A DNA stretch of 64,000 nucleotides, from contig JAFLTP010000004.1 of NCBI GenBank assembly GCA_022510405.1, forward strand, positions 49,286-113,285, given 5' to 3'. Positions 35,600 to 44,587 of the stretch are shown one piece after another (positions within the stretch are counted from its first letter, which is position 1; each line of letters starts with the position of its first letter). Source of the stretch: Muribaculaceae bacterium (GTDB taxonomy: Bacteria; Bacteroidota; Bacteroidia; Bacteroidales; Muribaculaceae). Made by a program: the position numbers and the translations under genes. The notes under the pieces are model-generated. The model was not told where the DNA came from. It saw only the letters and a program-made list of their open reading frames with translations, and ran no database searches.

Positions 35600-38101
35600 C
35601 TAATTGTTTTCTTTTGAAATAATTGTTTTTGCGGAAGTCAATCCGTCTGAGACAGCCTCAATGACAATAGGTTGGTCGCTTCCGTCAGTTTGAACTATCA
35701 ATAAGGCTTTCCCATTGAAAAGTTTTCGGTGGTCGTCTTTAAATCTTTCGAGCGAAGTAGGTGATCCGTTATCTACGCCGGCAATGAAACCGCCTCCACT
35801 GACAATAAATTTAATGTCATTTTCAGCTACAGGATTTATAACACCGTTTTCATCAGTAACCTCTACAGTTATATAAGAAAGATCGTTGTTTCCTGATTTT
35901 ATGGTTTTTCTATCAGGTATTAGTACAATGTTTTTGGGAGCAGAAGCAGTGGTTCTTGATTCTTTTGCCACAACATTCCCCTTGGAATCATAACTTACAG
36001 CCTCAATTGTTCCCGGTTCGAAAGGCACTCGCCATACTACATGATAGGGATTTTTTTCTCCTCCCTTACTTTTCTTTCCTAAAGATTTTCCGTTTAAGAA
36101 AAGTTCCACTTCTTCAGCATTGTTATAATATGCCCAGATATCTATGGTGTCGCCTTCATTCCAATTCCAATGAGGAAATATATAAAGCACAGTTTCCTCC
36201 GGCATCAATTCTGCTTTGTACATATAATAAACATCCTTTGGAAATCCTGCAAGGTCAACAATGCCGAAATAGGAACTCCTCGCCGGCCATCCATAGGGGG
36301 TTGGTTCGCCGATATAATCAAACCCTGTCCACACGAATTGACCGGATATAAAATCGTTATCCAAAACGTGTTTTAACGCGCTTTCATGATGATCGCCCCA
36401 AGGTGCTCGCATATTGTCGTAGGCAGATGCCGCAAAAGAGGGATCAAAATAAGGAATGTCCCATCGCTCAGGTGCCAATATTATGGAATCGGAAGGATTG
36501 GTATAATAACCACGTGTTTGAAGCGCAGAAACGCTCTCAGTAATTATAAATGGTTTTCCCGGGAAATTAGTCGGTACGTCTTTAAACCATTCGTCATGAT
36601 AGTTATAACCGATTATATCCAAAGCGTTGGAACGGAAAAGATGATTACCCGGAGACGGTTCATTGTTACCCGCGGTGACCGGACGTGTAGGATCCAAATT
36701 TCTTACCATATCGGCAAGTTTTTGGGTAAGCAAGGAATTAACCGACAAATCTCCTTCAGCAGCCAACATATCGGAGCTATGGCCGAAATTCAATATCATG
36801 TTGGCTTCCTCAAGAGATAGGGTATCAGCGGAAGCATCGCTCCATTGTTCCAAAACTTCATTGCCGATACTCCACATAATTATTGATGGATGATTTCGGT
36901 CTCTTATTATTAAATCGGTTAAGTCTTTTTCATGCCAATCGTCAAAGTATCGTGCATAATCATGGGAAGTTTTTCTTTTTCTCCACATGTCGAATGTTTC
37001 ATCCATTACTATGAACCCCATGCTGTCGGTAAGTTCGAGGAGTTCGGGAGCAGGTGGATTATGACTCGAGCGTATGGCATTAACACCCATGCCACGAAGT
37101 ATTTCAAATTGACGTTCGATTGCTCTTTTGTTTACGACAGCTCCTAATGCCCCGGCATCATGATGAAGACATACCCCATGAATTTTCAATGGCTCTCCAT
37201 TAAGAAAGAATCCTTTTTCAGCATCAAAATTAAAAGACCTAATTCCAAAAGGAGTATCATAGGTGTCAACTTTTACATCGCCTTCATAAACTTCAGTGAC
37301 TGCTGTGTACATACAAGGATTTCCGACTCCCCATAAACAAGGATGATTAATTTCCAACGTTTGAGTGACAGTGGAATCTGCAAGATTTACCGGCATTTTC
37401 TCTGATTCGGCTAAAACATTGCCCTGTTTATTTAGAATCAAAGTTTTAACCTCAGGTTTAAGATTCCCTCTACCAATGGAAAGTTTGGCCTCTACTTCTA
37501 CTAATGCCTTTTCTTTAGAAACTTCAGGAGTTGTTACAAAAGTGCCCCAAAGTTTTACATGTGTAGGATTGAGTGTCCTCAACCAAACATTTCTATAGAT
37601 TCCACATCCTGAATACCATCTTGAATTCGGCTGCTCCTCATTGTCCACCTTAACAAGGATACTGTTTTCTTTACCGTATTTCAGATAGGGAGTCAAATCA
37701 TAGGAAAAAGAAGAATAACCGTATGGACGCGTGCCAAGTTCGTGGCCGTTAATCCATACAGTGGTGTTCATATAGGCACCATCGAAATCAATAAAGACTT
37801 CTTTATTTTTATCAGATTCCGGAATCACAAAATTTTTCTTATACCATCCGATTCCACCGGGAAGCGCACCACCTCCGGTGCCTGAGGGATTTTTTTCAGA
37901 AAAATCTCCTTCGATAGCCCAGTCGTGAGGAAGATTTAAAATTCTCCAGTTTCCTCCAGTGGTGTCATTACCCAATTTAAATTCCCAATCTGCATTAAAA
38001 GATATGGCACGAGAGTCTGCTGCTCTTGAAAAAGACACTGTGGAAGCGATCAAAATCGCTCCCACAGTAAATATTTTTAAATTAAAATTCATTATAATCA
38101 A
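35600..38101 (-). CDS. GH2 beta-galactosidase
   Basis: Family 2 retaining beta-glycosidase. The signal peptide ends near residue 28 (SFSRAA). The sugar-binding domain (about 35-180) has the LPHDWAIEGDF and YKKNFVIP signatures; Ig-like and TIM-barrel domains follow. The acid/base is Glu415 in MWSIGNEV and the nucleophile Glu522 in FIITESVSALQ. A C-terminal DUF4982-like and Ig domain (about 640-830) extends the protein. It would remove beta-1,2-galactose from xyloglucan side chains once fucose is gone. The frame opens at ATG 38101 (MIIM...), but the fourth codon, ATG 38092, is an equally good start. Confidence 0.9.
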   Translation of the reverse strand: MIIMNFNLKIFTVGAILIASTVSFSRAADSRAISFNADWEFKLGNDTTGGNWRILNLPHDWAIEGDFSEKNPSGTGGGALPGGIGWYKKNFVIPESDKNKEVFIDFDGAYMNTTVWINGHELGTRPYGYSSFSYDLTPYLKYGKENSILVKVDNEEQPNSRWYSGCGIYRNVWLRTLNPTHVKLWGTFVTTPEVSKEKALVEVEAKLSIGRGNLKPEVKTLILNKQGNVLAESEKMPVNLADSTVTQTLEINHPCLWGVGNPCMYTAVTEVYEGDVKVDTYDTPFGIRSFNFDAEKGFFLNGEPLKIHGVCLHHDAGALGAVVNKRAIERQFEILRGMGVNAIRSSHNPPAPELLELTDSMGFIVMDETFDMWRKRKTSHDYARYFDDWHEKDLTDLIIRDRNHPSIIMWSIGNEVLEQWSDASADTLSLEEANMILNFGHSSDMLAAEGDLSVNSLLTQKLADMVRNLDPTRPVTAGNNEPSPGNHLFRSNALDIIGYNYHDEWFKDVPTNFPGKPFIITESVSALQTRGYYTNPSDSIILAPERWDIPYFDPSFAASAYDNMRAPWGDHHESALKHVLDNDFISGQFVWTGFDYIGEPTPYGWPARSSYFGIVDLAGFPKDVYYMYKAELMPEETVLYIFPHWNWNEGDTIDIWAYYNNAEEVELFLNGKSLGKKSKGGEKNPYHVVWRVPFEPGTIEAVSYDSKGNVVAKESRTTASAPKNIVLIPDRKTIKSGNNDLSYITVEVTDENGVINPVAENDIKFIVSGGGFIAGVDNGSPTSLERFKDDHRKLFNGKALLIVQTDGSDQPIVIEAVSDGLTSAKTIISKENN

Positions 38102-38116
38102 TAAAATATGATATTT

Positions 38117-40990
38117 TTAAAGTTTTACTTCCACGGCTTTCCCATTGTAGGTTACTTCTTGTCCGGAGACCTCACGGTTGAATCCAACCTTATTATCTTT
38201 GCCTACCTTCACAACTTTAAACTTACGTTCTGCAGGCATTCCGGTGAATTGTCCTTTACGTTCACCAATTTTCAATGTAGAAGTTGAATTGTTATATGTA
38301 ATTGGTATATTTGAATATTCACCCTTTTCATAATTGTAATTCAAGCCCTCGTCTTCATATAGTGAGAAAGAACCGTCGGCACCTTCGTAAACAAACAGAG
38401 TGATTTCACCTCCCGGATTTTCACCTGTCCATTGTATTTCAGGCCCCATTGGAAGTATAGAGCCACCCTTCACAAACAATGGCATCCTTTCATAAGGTGC
38501 ATCAGCCACGATTTCTCCTGAACCAGCATCATTACCGGAATAAAGATCATACCATACATAACCTTCGGGGAGATAAACTTTTCTATTTTTTGCACCATAT
38601 TCATATACCGGAGCCACCAATAATGAAGGTCCGAACATATATTGGTCACCTAAGTCATAAGTTTTCTTATCGTTGGTGAAGTCCATTGCCATTGGTCGCA
38701 TAATGGTATAGTCGTTGAAATGAGCCATCCCTCCCAAAGTGTAAATATATGGCATCAAGTCATAACGTAGTTTAGTGTAATAAACGATACTCTTGTATGC
38801 GGGATGATTTTCGGGTGCGATGTTATAGATTTCTCTATAAGGCCATTGTCCGTGAGCCCTGTATAAAGGAGCAAAAGCTCCGAATTGGAACCAACGGGTG
38901 TTAAGTTCCCTCCATTCCTTGAGGTCTTCATTTTCAACCCCGGAACGGTCATAAATACCTTGACCTTTCATGAATTTATTCTGCACACAGAAACCTCCTA
39001 TATCCATTGTCCAGAAAGGAATGCCAGCCGATGCAAAATTAAGTCCCGCTGAAATCTGTGATTTCATATCGCCCCAAGTAGTACCGATGTCACCACTCCA
39101 GGTCACAGTGGAATAACGCTGTTGGCCGGCAAATCCGGAACGAGTCAGAAGGAATACACGTTTATCAGGTTCTACAGCACGTTGACCCTCATAGATAGCG
39201 TCTGCATTCATCAAACCATATGCATTGAAATATTCCGCTGAAGGACCTAAGGCAGTAGGAGTGATGAGATCCTTACGATATTGTATGTCGGTGCAGTCGC
39301 GGATATTTGGTTCTGAAGCATCCATCCACCAAGCGTCTATACCAAGAGGATATAGATGTTCTTCCATCTGAGCCCAGAAAAGTTTACGGGCCTGCGGATC
39401 ATATGCATCATAAAAAGACCCGACATATCCGGGGCCAACCCAGTCTTTTATGCTGTCTTCCACTGCTTGACGGTACATCCAGCCTTTGTCATCAAATTCC
39501 TTGAAATGTTCAGTGGATGCGTAGAACTTTGGCCACACTGAAATCATGAACCGTGCATTCATATTATGCACTGAATCGATCATTCCTTTTGCATCAGGGA
39601 AACGTTTCTTGTCAAACTCATGGCTACCCCATGAATCCTGTTCCCAATATAGCCAGTCTTGCACAATATTGTCTAATGGAATTCCTAATTCACGATATTT
39701 AGCCACAACTCCGAGCAATTCATCCTGAGTGTTGTATTTTTCACGGCTTTGCCAATATCCCCATGCCCATTTTGGAAGGATCGATGCTTTGCCTGTAAGG
39801 GTGCGATAACCTGAAATGACATCATCCATGGAATCTCCGTACACGAAATAATAATCTTCCTGTTCCTGCATCTCACTCCACCATTTCATTTTCAGTTGGT
39901 CTTCCTTGTCATTTGGAGCGTAGGCACGAAGCCCGTCATATGAAGTTCCGCCATCGGGAATCCAGTCAATTGTGATCGGATATTTCTTTCCGGCTTCCAT
40001 ATACATAGAGAATTTGTAGGCATTAGGATTCCATGCCGTTCTCCATCTTTCAGGAGAAATCACAGAATCACCGATTATGATGGTTTGATAGCCGGCATAA
40101 TATTGAATGAAGTTATATTCACCGGTTGTCAAAGGTTCGATCTCTCCTTCATAAGTGACATGAGCGCCCTGGAAATTGAAATCTTTAGGCAGATTCACCA
40201 CTGAACGCAATTTATCGCTTCTGTCGAGATGTTCGAAATAAATAGAGTCTTCATTTCTAACAAGTGGTTCACCTCCATTTGCGGGAACATATATACCTGT
40301 CAAGGAACCTTCCTGGCCATCCTTATTGAAAAGTTTGAAAACTTGACCCAATTGTTTATAATCTTCCGGGTTTCCCCATCTAACCAGTGAATAACTGTCC
40401 CAAAGAATTCCGTAACCATCAGTCGAAATTATAAATGGCACTGAAACCTTGGTATTGTATTGGAAAAGTTCTTCGTTCTTTCCTTTATAGTTAAATTCAT
40501 CAGCTTGGTGTTGACCTAGACCATACAGACCTTCGTCATCATTTATCGAAAGGAAGACCTGGCCAACGGAATAACCTTTTCTGCCTTCAACTTCGATAGG
40601 ATTGAAGGACCTTCCATTGGGTTCTTCAGCGGCAAGGATTTTTCCGACGCTGTCTCGGAAAATTACCTGACCATTGGAAAGGTTTACAGATGCACTCATA
40701 CAAGAAGTGACAACTGAAACCATACTGTCAGTTTTTACTATATCAAACTTAACTTTACTTTCTTGTGGCACAACCACGAGAGACTCTTTGTCGGCGAATT
40801 TTTCGTCGGGGGTTGCGGATACACGTATTATCTTTTCATTAAGTACCGAAAGGCGAACCAATCGGGTATCTGTTGGTGATTCTTGTTGAAGTTTTACAGT
40901 TACACCATCCTTATTTTTTTTAATGGGTCCTGAAGAACAGGCAGCCATCAAGAGCAGCCCGGCAAAAGAAAATAAAAGAGTTTTTCTCAT
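38117..40990 (-). CDS. GH31 alpha-xylosidase with PA14 insert, lipoprotein
   Basis: Family 31 alpha-glycosidase of 957 residues. The signal peptide ends in lipobox LLMAAC (Cys18). After Cys the sequence is SSGPIKK, without the acidic surface-export signal, so it is probably periplasm-facing. A PA14-like domain lies at about 250-375 (FNFQGAHVTYEGE to YDGLRAYAPND), as in xyloglucan-active Xyl31 enzymes where it extends the binding cleft. The nucleophile is Asp557 in AWWMDASEPN; the acid/base is Asp634 in TVTWSGDIGTTW. It likely removes the non-reducing-end alpha-1,6-xylose. First gene of the minus-strand enzyme run. Confidence 0.93.
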   Translation of the reverse strand: MRKTLLFSFAGLLLMAACSSGPIKKNKDGVTVKLQQESPTDTRLVRLSVLNEKIIRVSATPDEKFADKESLVVVPQESKVKFDIVKTDSMVSVVTSCMSASVNLSNGQVIFRDSVGKILAAEEPNGRSFNPIEVEGRKGYSVGQVFLSINDDEGLYGLGQHQADEFNYKGKNEELFQYNTKVSVPFIISTDGYGILWDSYSLVRWGNPEDYKQLGQVFKLFNKDGQEGSLTGIYVPANGGEPLVRNEDSIYFEHLDRSDKLRSVVNLPKDFNFQGAHVTYEGEIEPLTTGEYNFIQYYAGYQTIIIGDSVISPERWRTAWNPNAYKFSMYMEAGKKYPITIDWIPDGGTSYDGLRAYAPNDKEDQLKMKWWSEMQEQEDYYFVYGDSMDDVISGYRTLTGKASILPKWAWGYWQSREKYNTQDELLGVVAKYRELGIPLDNIVQDWLYWEQDSWGSHEFDKKRFPDAKGMIDSVHNMNARFMISVWPKFYASTEHFKEFDDKGWMYRQAVEDSIKDWVGPGYVGSFYDAYDPQARKLFWAQMEEHLYPLGIDAWWMDASEPNIRDCTDIQYRKDLITPTALGPSAEYFNAYGLMNADAIYEGQRAVEPDKRVFLLTRSGFAGQQRYSTVTWSGDIGTTWGDMKSQISAGLNFASAGIPFWTMDIGGFCVQNKFMKGQGIYDRSGVENEDLKEWRELNTRWFQFGAFAPLYRAHGQWPYREIYNIAPENHPAYKSIVYYTKLRYDLMPYIYTLGGMAHFNDYTIMRPMAMDFTNDKKTYDLGDQYMFGPSLLVAPVYEYGAKNRKVYLPEGYVWYDLYSGNDAGSGEIVADAPYERMPLFVKGGSILPMGPEIQWTGENPGGEITLFVYEGADGSFSLYEDEGLNYNYEKGEYSNIPITYNNSTSTLKIGERKGQFTGMPAERKFKVVKVGKDNKVGFNREVSGQEVTYNGKAVEVKL

Positions 40991-41150
40991 TATGTTTTAA
41001 ACTTAGATATTTCTATAATAATCTACAAAATAACGAAAAATGAGTGTATTTTCAAAATTTTACCACCCTCCATTCCTTTCTTTCTTCATATTTGTGTAGA
41101 TGTTGAGGTATAAACCTAATGATACACTTACAATCTTTAAATTTTTTATT

Positions 41151-41159
41151 TAATTTTGT
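41151..41159 (+). promoter_or_regulatory. Probable -7 box for the GH29 gene
   Basis: TAATTTTGT fits the TAnnTTTG consensus in the 212-bp gap between the divergent GH31 and GH29 genes, 44-62 bases before the possible GH29 starts. No TTTG -33 box is placed 19-21 bases upstream. The rest of the gap is AT-rich and holds no gene. Confidence 0.45.
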
Positions 41160-41202
41160 ATTATTCCAATGAAAACTCAAATTCCTTTAACTTTTCAACC
41201 AC

Positions 41203-43038
41203 ATGTATAAATTTTATTTTATGAAGTATCTAATTCCGGTAATTTTGCTTTTTAATATTAACATTTGTTCCTTTGGACAAATTAAGGAACCTGATCCTGT
41301 TTACCCTATGCCGACCCCGCAGCAATTGGAATGGCATGATATGGAGATGTATGCTTTCCTACATTATTCTTTAAATACATACACAGATCAAGAATGGGGA
41401 TACGGCAACGAAGATCCGGTTCTATTCAATCCGGAAAATTTAGATGTGAAGCAGTGGGTAGAAGTATGCAAGAATTCCGGAATGACAGGTATCATCCTTA
41501 CTGCAAAACATCATTGTGGATTTTGCCTGTGGCCATCTGAATTTACTGAATATAGCGTAAAAAATTCGCCTTGGAAGGATGGCAAAGGAGACGTGGTGAA
41601 AGAATTGGCTGACGCATGTAAGGAAGCCGGATTAAAGTTCGCTGTCTATCTGTCTCCATGGGACCGCAATCATCCTGAATATGGAAGAGAGGAATATGTG
41701 GAGTATTTTCGTAATCAACTTAAGGAATTGTTGACAAATTACGGTGATATTTTTGAGGTTTGGTTTGACGGAGCCAACGGAGGCAATGGTTGGTACGGAG
41801 GTGCCGATGAAAAAAGGCAAATCACCAGGGATTATTATGAATGGCCCAAAAGTTATGCGATGATAAGGGAACTCCAACCCGACGCTTTGATATGGAATGA
41901 TGCAGCCGGTAGGGGAGACCTCAGATGGGTTGGGAATGAGAAGGGAAGTGTGGGAGAAACCAACTGGAATCTATTGAAAAGTGAGGGGGAAATAACCCGC
42001 GATATGTTACGCCATGGAGTAGAGGAGGGGGATCTGTGGATTCCCGGAGAAACTAACACAAGTATTCGACCCGGCTGGTTTTATCACACCTCGGAAGATG
42101 GAAAGGTTAAGAGCCTTTCAAAATTGATGGAAACCTATTATAAATCGGTTGGCAGGAACTCCACTTTGTTATTGAATTTTCCTATTACTCCCTCCGGAAG
42201 GATACATCCAATAGATAGTATAAGAGGGATACAATTTGCAGAATCAGTCAGGAAGACCTTTGAAAATAATCTTGTAAATAATGCTACGATAGATGCGGAT
42301 AATTTTCGTGGTAATGACAAAAAGTTTAGTCCCGAAAATATGATTGACGGAATTAAAGATACATATTGGGCCACGGATGATGGAGTGACTAAAGGAGTAA
42401 TAGAAATAAAATTTCCTGAGCCAACCGCCTTTAACAGATTTTTGGTAGAGGAGTATATTCCTTTGGGACAGCGTGTCAAGAAATTCTCCTTGGATGCATG
42501 GGTTGATGGTGAATGGGTTCCACTTCAAGATGAATTGACAGAGGAAGGTGACGGAATGACAACAATCGGTCATAGGAGAATAATATGTTTTCCCACATTA
42601 GAAACGACAAATCTTAAATTCACAATAAACGATAGCAAAGATTCTCCACTGATTTCTAATATTGGAATCTATAATGCTCCCGAGATTAAAGATATCCTGA
42701 ATGTAAATAGTCAAAAATTTTCTTTAGGTCTCAATATAGAATTTCAGGGAAACAATCAGATAATAGTCGCGTTGGAGGAACCAAAGAAAATCAAGGGATT
42801 AAGATATCTACCCCCTCAACAAACTTCTGAGGGAATAATAACTCATTATTCTATAAATGTTTCAGAAGATGGAACTCAATGGGAAAAAGTTGCTTCAGGT
42901 GAATTCTCAAATATCATAAACAATCCAATCTGGCAACAAGTGAACTTTGATCCTGTTTCTGCCAAGTTTATAAAACTTGAAGGGGAGGGTATGAATGGTA
43001 ATCAAATTTCTTTTGAAGATATTGAATTGATGGAATAA
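41203..43038 (+). CDS. GH29 alpha-L-fucosidase with C-terminal F5/8-type domains
   Basis: Retaining alpha-L-fucosidase. Signal peptide at about residues 7-26 (MKYLIPVILLFNINICSFG), so ATG 41221 is a likelier start than ATG 41203. The GH29 barrel (about 40-350) shows ILTAKHHCGFCLWPS, and the nucleophile is Asp189 in EVWFDGANG. Regions of about 360-500 and 510-611 resemble F5/8-type (CBM32-like) sandwiches (NMIDGIKDTYWATDDGV). It would release fucose; xyloglucan fucose is alpha-1,2-linked, for which GH95 is the better candidate, so this enzyme may serve other linkages. It is the only plus-strand enzyme within the minus-strand PUL. Confidence 0.9.
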   Translation: MYKFYFMKYLIPVILLFNINICSFGQIKEPDPVYPMPTPQQLEWHDMEMYAFLHYSLNTYTDQEWGYGNEDPVLFNPENLDVKQWVEVCKNSGMTGIILTAKHHCGFCLWPSEFTEYSVKNSPWKDGKGDVVKELADACKEAGLKFAVYLSPWDRNHPEYGREEYVEYFRNQLKELLTNYGDIFEVWFDGANGGNGWYGGADEKRQITRDYYEWPKSYAMIRELQPDALIWNDAAGRGDLRWVGNEKGSVGETNWNLLKSEGEITRDMLRHGVEEGDLWIPGETNTSIRPGWFYHTSEDGKVKSLSKLMETYYKSVGRNSTLLLNFPITPSGRIHPIDSIRGIQFAESVRKTFENNLVNNATIDADNFRGNDKKFSPENMIDGIKDTYWATDDGVTKGVIEIKFPEPTAFNRFLVEEYIPLGQRVKKFSLDAWVDGEWVPLQDELTEEGDGMTTIGHRRIICFPTLETTNLKFTINDSKDSPLISNIGIYNAPEIKDILNVNSQKFSLGLNIEFQGNNQIIVALEEPKKIKGLRYLPPQQTSEGIITHYSINVSEDGTQWEKVASGEFSNIINNPIWQQVNFDPVSAKFIKLEGEGMNGNQISFEDIELME

Positions 43039-43039
43039 A

Positions 43040-43074
43040 ATAAGAAAGCTCTCTTCAAAAGAGAGCTTTCTTAT
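43040..43074. terminator. Bidirectional intrinsic terminator (GH29 / GH5)
   Basis: A perfect 16-bp stem (43040-43055 with 43059-43074, core AAGAAAGCTCTCTT) with a very short loop lies just after the GH29 stop. It is flanked by A-rich and AT-rich runs on both sides and sits between convergent genes, so it can stop both transcripts. Confidence 0.88.
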
Positions 43075-43092
43075 AAAAATTAATTGATATTT

Positions 43093-44580
43093 TTATTTAA
43101 TGAGGGCATCAATTATGTATTGTTTGCTTTGATTTACTTCACCTGTGTTACGATTGATAAGTTCCCCCGTGTCCCATACAAATGGAAGAACTCCTGTTTC
43201 TCTTGCATATTTAGTGAAACATTGATACCAATATTCACGTGAAGCTTTCACAATTTCGATTTCAGAATCCGAGAATGTAACATTTTTGCTGATATGTTCC
43301 TCAGGATATGCACCATATTCACCGATTATAACTGGGATACCTTTGTTGACGAACTTGTTTTGCATCTTTTGGAGTTGAGATAGCATAGAAGATTCCTCGC
43401 CCCATGTACAGTCACGATTTCCACCCTGATGGAAATCTTTCCCCCAGAAGAATTTGACATAAGTGCTCCATGCACCATCTTCTTCCATAATGGTGTATTC
43501 ACTGGGATCATAAAAATGTGCTTCCACCATCATATAGCCGTCTCCAGAAGGATCGTTTGGAAGTTCATCCATGTAATCATAAGCCATGTTGATGCTTGTG
43601 TGCGGTGCTTGCACCACTAAAGTACGGGTAGAATTATTTCCACCGACTCCTCTTACAGCATCCACAAAGGCTTGTTCGTAATCTAAGAGCGCCTTCATGG
43701 CAAGGATATTATCATTCTTACTACCCCATTCATTACCAGCATTTGGTTCGTTAAGACCTGCAAACAACAGTTTCTCATTATAATGCCCGAGACGGGTTGC
43801 TATCTGAGTCCATAGGGCCTTTTGCTTGTCAACCAATTCAGGTTTGGAAGCGAATTCGATATTGTTTTCAAGCCAACCACCATCCCAATGGATATTGAGA
43901 ATAGCATAGAGGTCTTGGTCAAGGACATAACCGACAACTTCATTAACTCTGTCAAGCCATTTAGGATCTATGGTGTTATTAGTTTTGTCAATAATATAGC
44001 TGTCCCATGAGCAAGGGATACGAACGGCATTAAAACCTGCAGCTTTAATACCTGCAACATATTCCTCATTTATCTTAGGATTTCCCCAAGCCGACTCACC
44101 TCCTATAGCTTCAAGAGTATTCCCTATATTCCATCCTGCCTTGATATCGGCTTCAATATCTTTGGCTTTGATTCCCAGAAGAGGTTCTGACTCTTGGATA
44201 CCCGGATCCGGTGATAAAACTGAACCGGTTTGAACAACACTTATTGTTTCTGAGTTTTTACCGGCAGTAATTTTTACATATCCTGTACGGTCCTCTGAAA
44301 GAGAATTTTCAGAGGCCGTAACAGAAAATGTATGCACTTTATTTGAAGAACTAATCCTATCAACTGTAATCCATTCTGAATCTGAAACAGCAGTTGGCAT
44401 CACAGTACAAGTGACTGAGAAATTTTCTGTACCTCCATTGCTGTCAAACGAAATGGAATTTGTTGTAAGGTTAGACAATGAGGCATCTTGAACATAAATA
44501 TTCTCAGTGTCATCATCATTACATGATGCCAACCCCATTACCAAACCCCATAAGGAAAATAATATAAATTTCTTCATCAT
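43093..44580 (-). CDS. BACON-GH5 endo-xyloglucanase, surface lipoprotein
   Basis: Family 5 endo-beta-1,4-glucanase, subfamily 4-like. Lipobox GLASC gives Cys20, followed by NDDDTEN, an acidic lipoprotein export signal that places it on the cell surface. Residues about 33-118 form a BACON domain (SDSEWITVDR ... ISVVQTG). The barrel (about 140-490) has the acid/base Glu278 in FAGLNEPNAG and the nucleophile Glu421 in VIIGEYGAYP, plus NIGNTLEAIGGESAWGNP. The same architecture is known in the B. ovatus xyloglucan endoglucanase BoGH5A. It would make the first cuts in the polymer outside the cell. It follows the binding-protein genes in one run. Confidence 0.93.
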   Translation of the reverse strand: MMKKFILFSLWGLVMGLASCNDDDTENIYVQDASLSNLTTNSISFDSNGGTENFSVTCTVMPTAVSDSEWITVDRISSSNKVHTFSVTASENSLSEDRTGYVKITAGKNSETISVVQTGSVLSPDPGIQESEPLLGIKAKDIEADIKAGWNIGNTLEAIGGESAWGNPKINEEYVAGIKAAGFNAVRIPCSWDSYIIDKTNNTIDPKWLDRVNEVVGYVLDQDLYAILNIHWDGGWLENNIEFASKPELVDKQKALWTQIATRLGHYNEKLLFAGLNEPNAGNEWGSKNDNILAMKALLDYEQAFVDAVRGVGGNNSTRTLVVQAPHTSINMAYDYMDELPNDPSGDGYMMVEAHFYDPSEYTIMEEDGAWSTYVKFFWGKDFHQGGNRDCTWGEESSMLSQLQKMQNKFVNKGIPVIIGEYGAYPEEHISKNVTFSDSEIEIVKASREYWYQCFTKYARETGVLPFVWDTGELINRNTGEVNQSKQYIIDALIK

Positions 44581-44587
44581 TTAAATA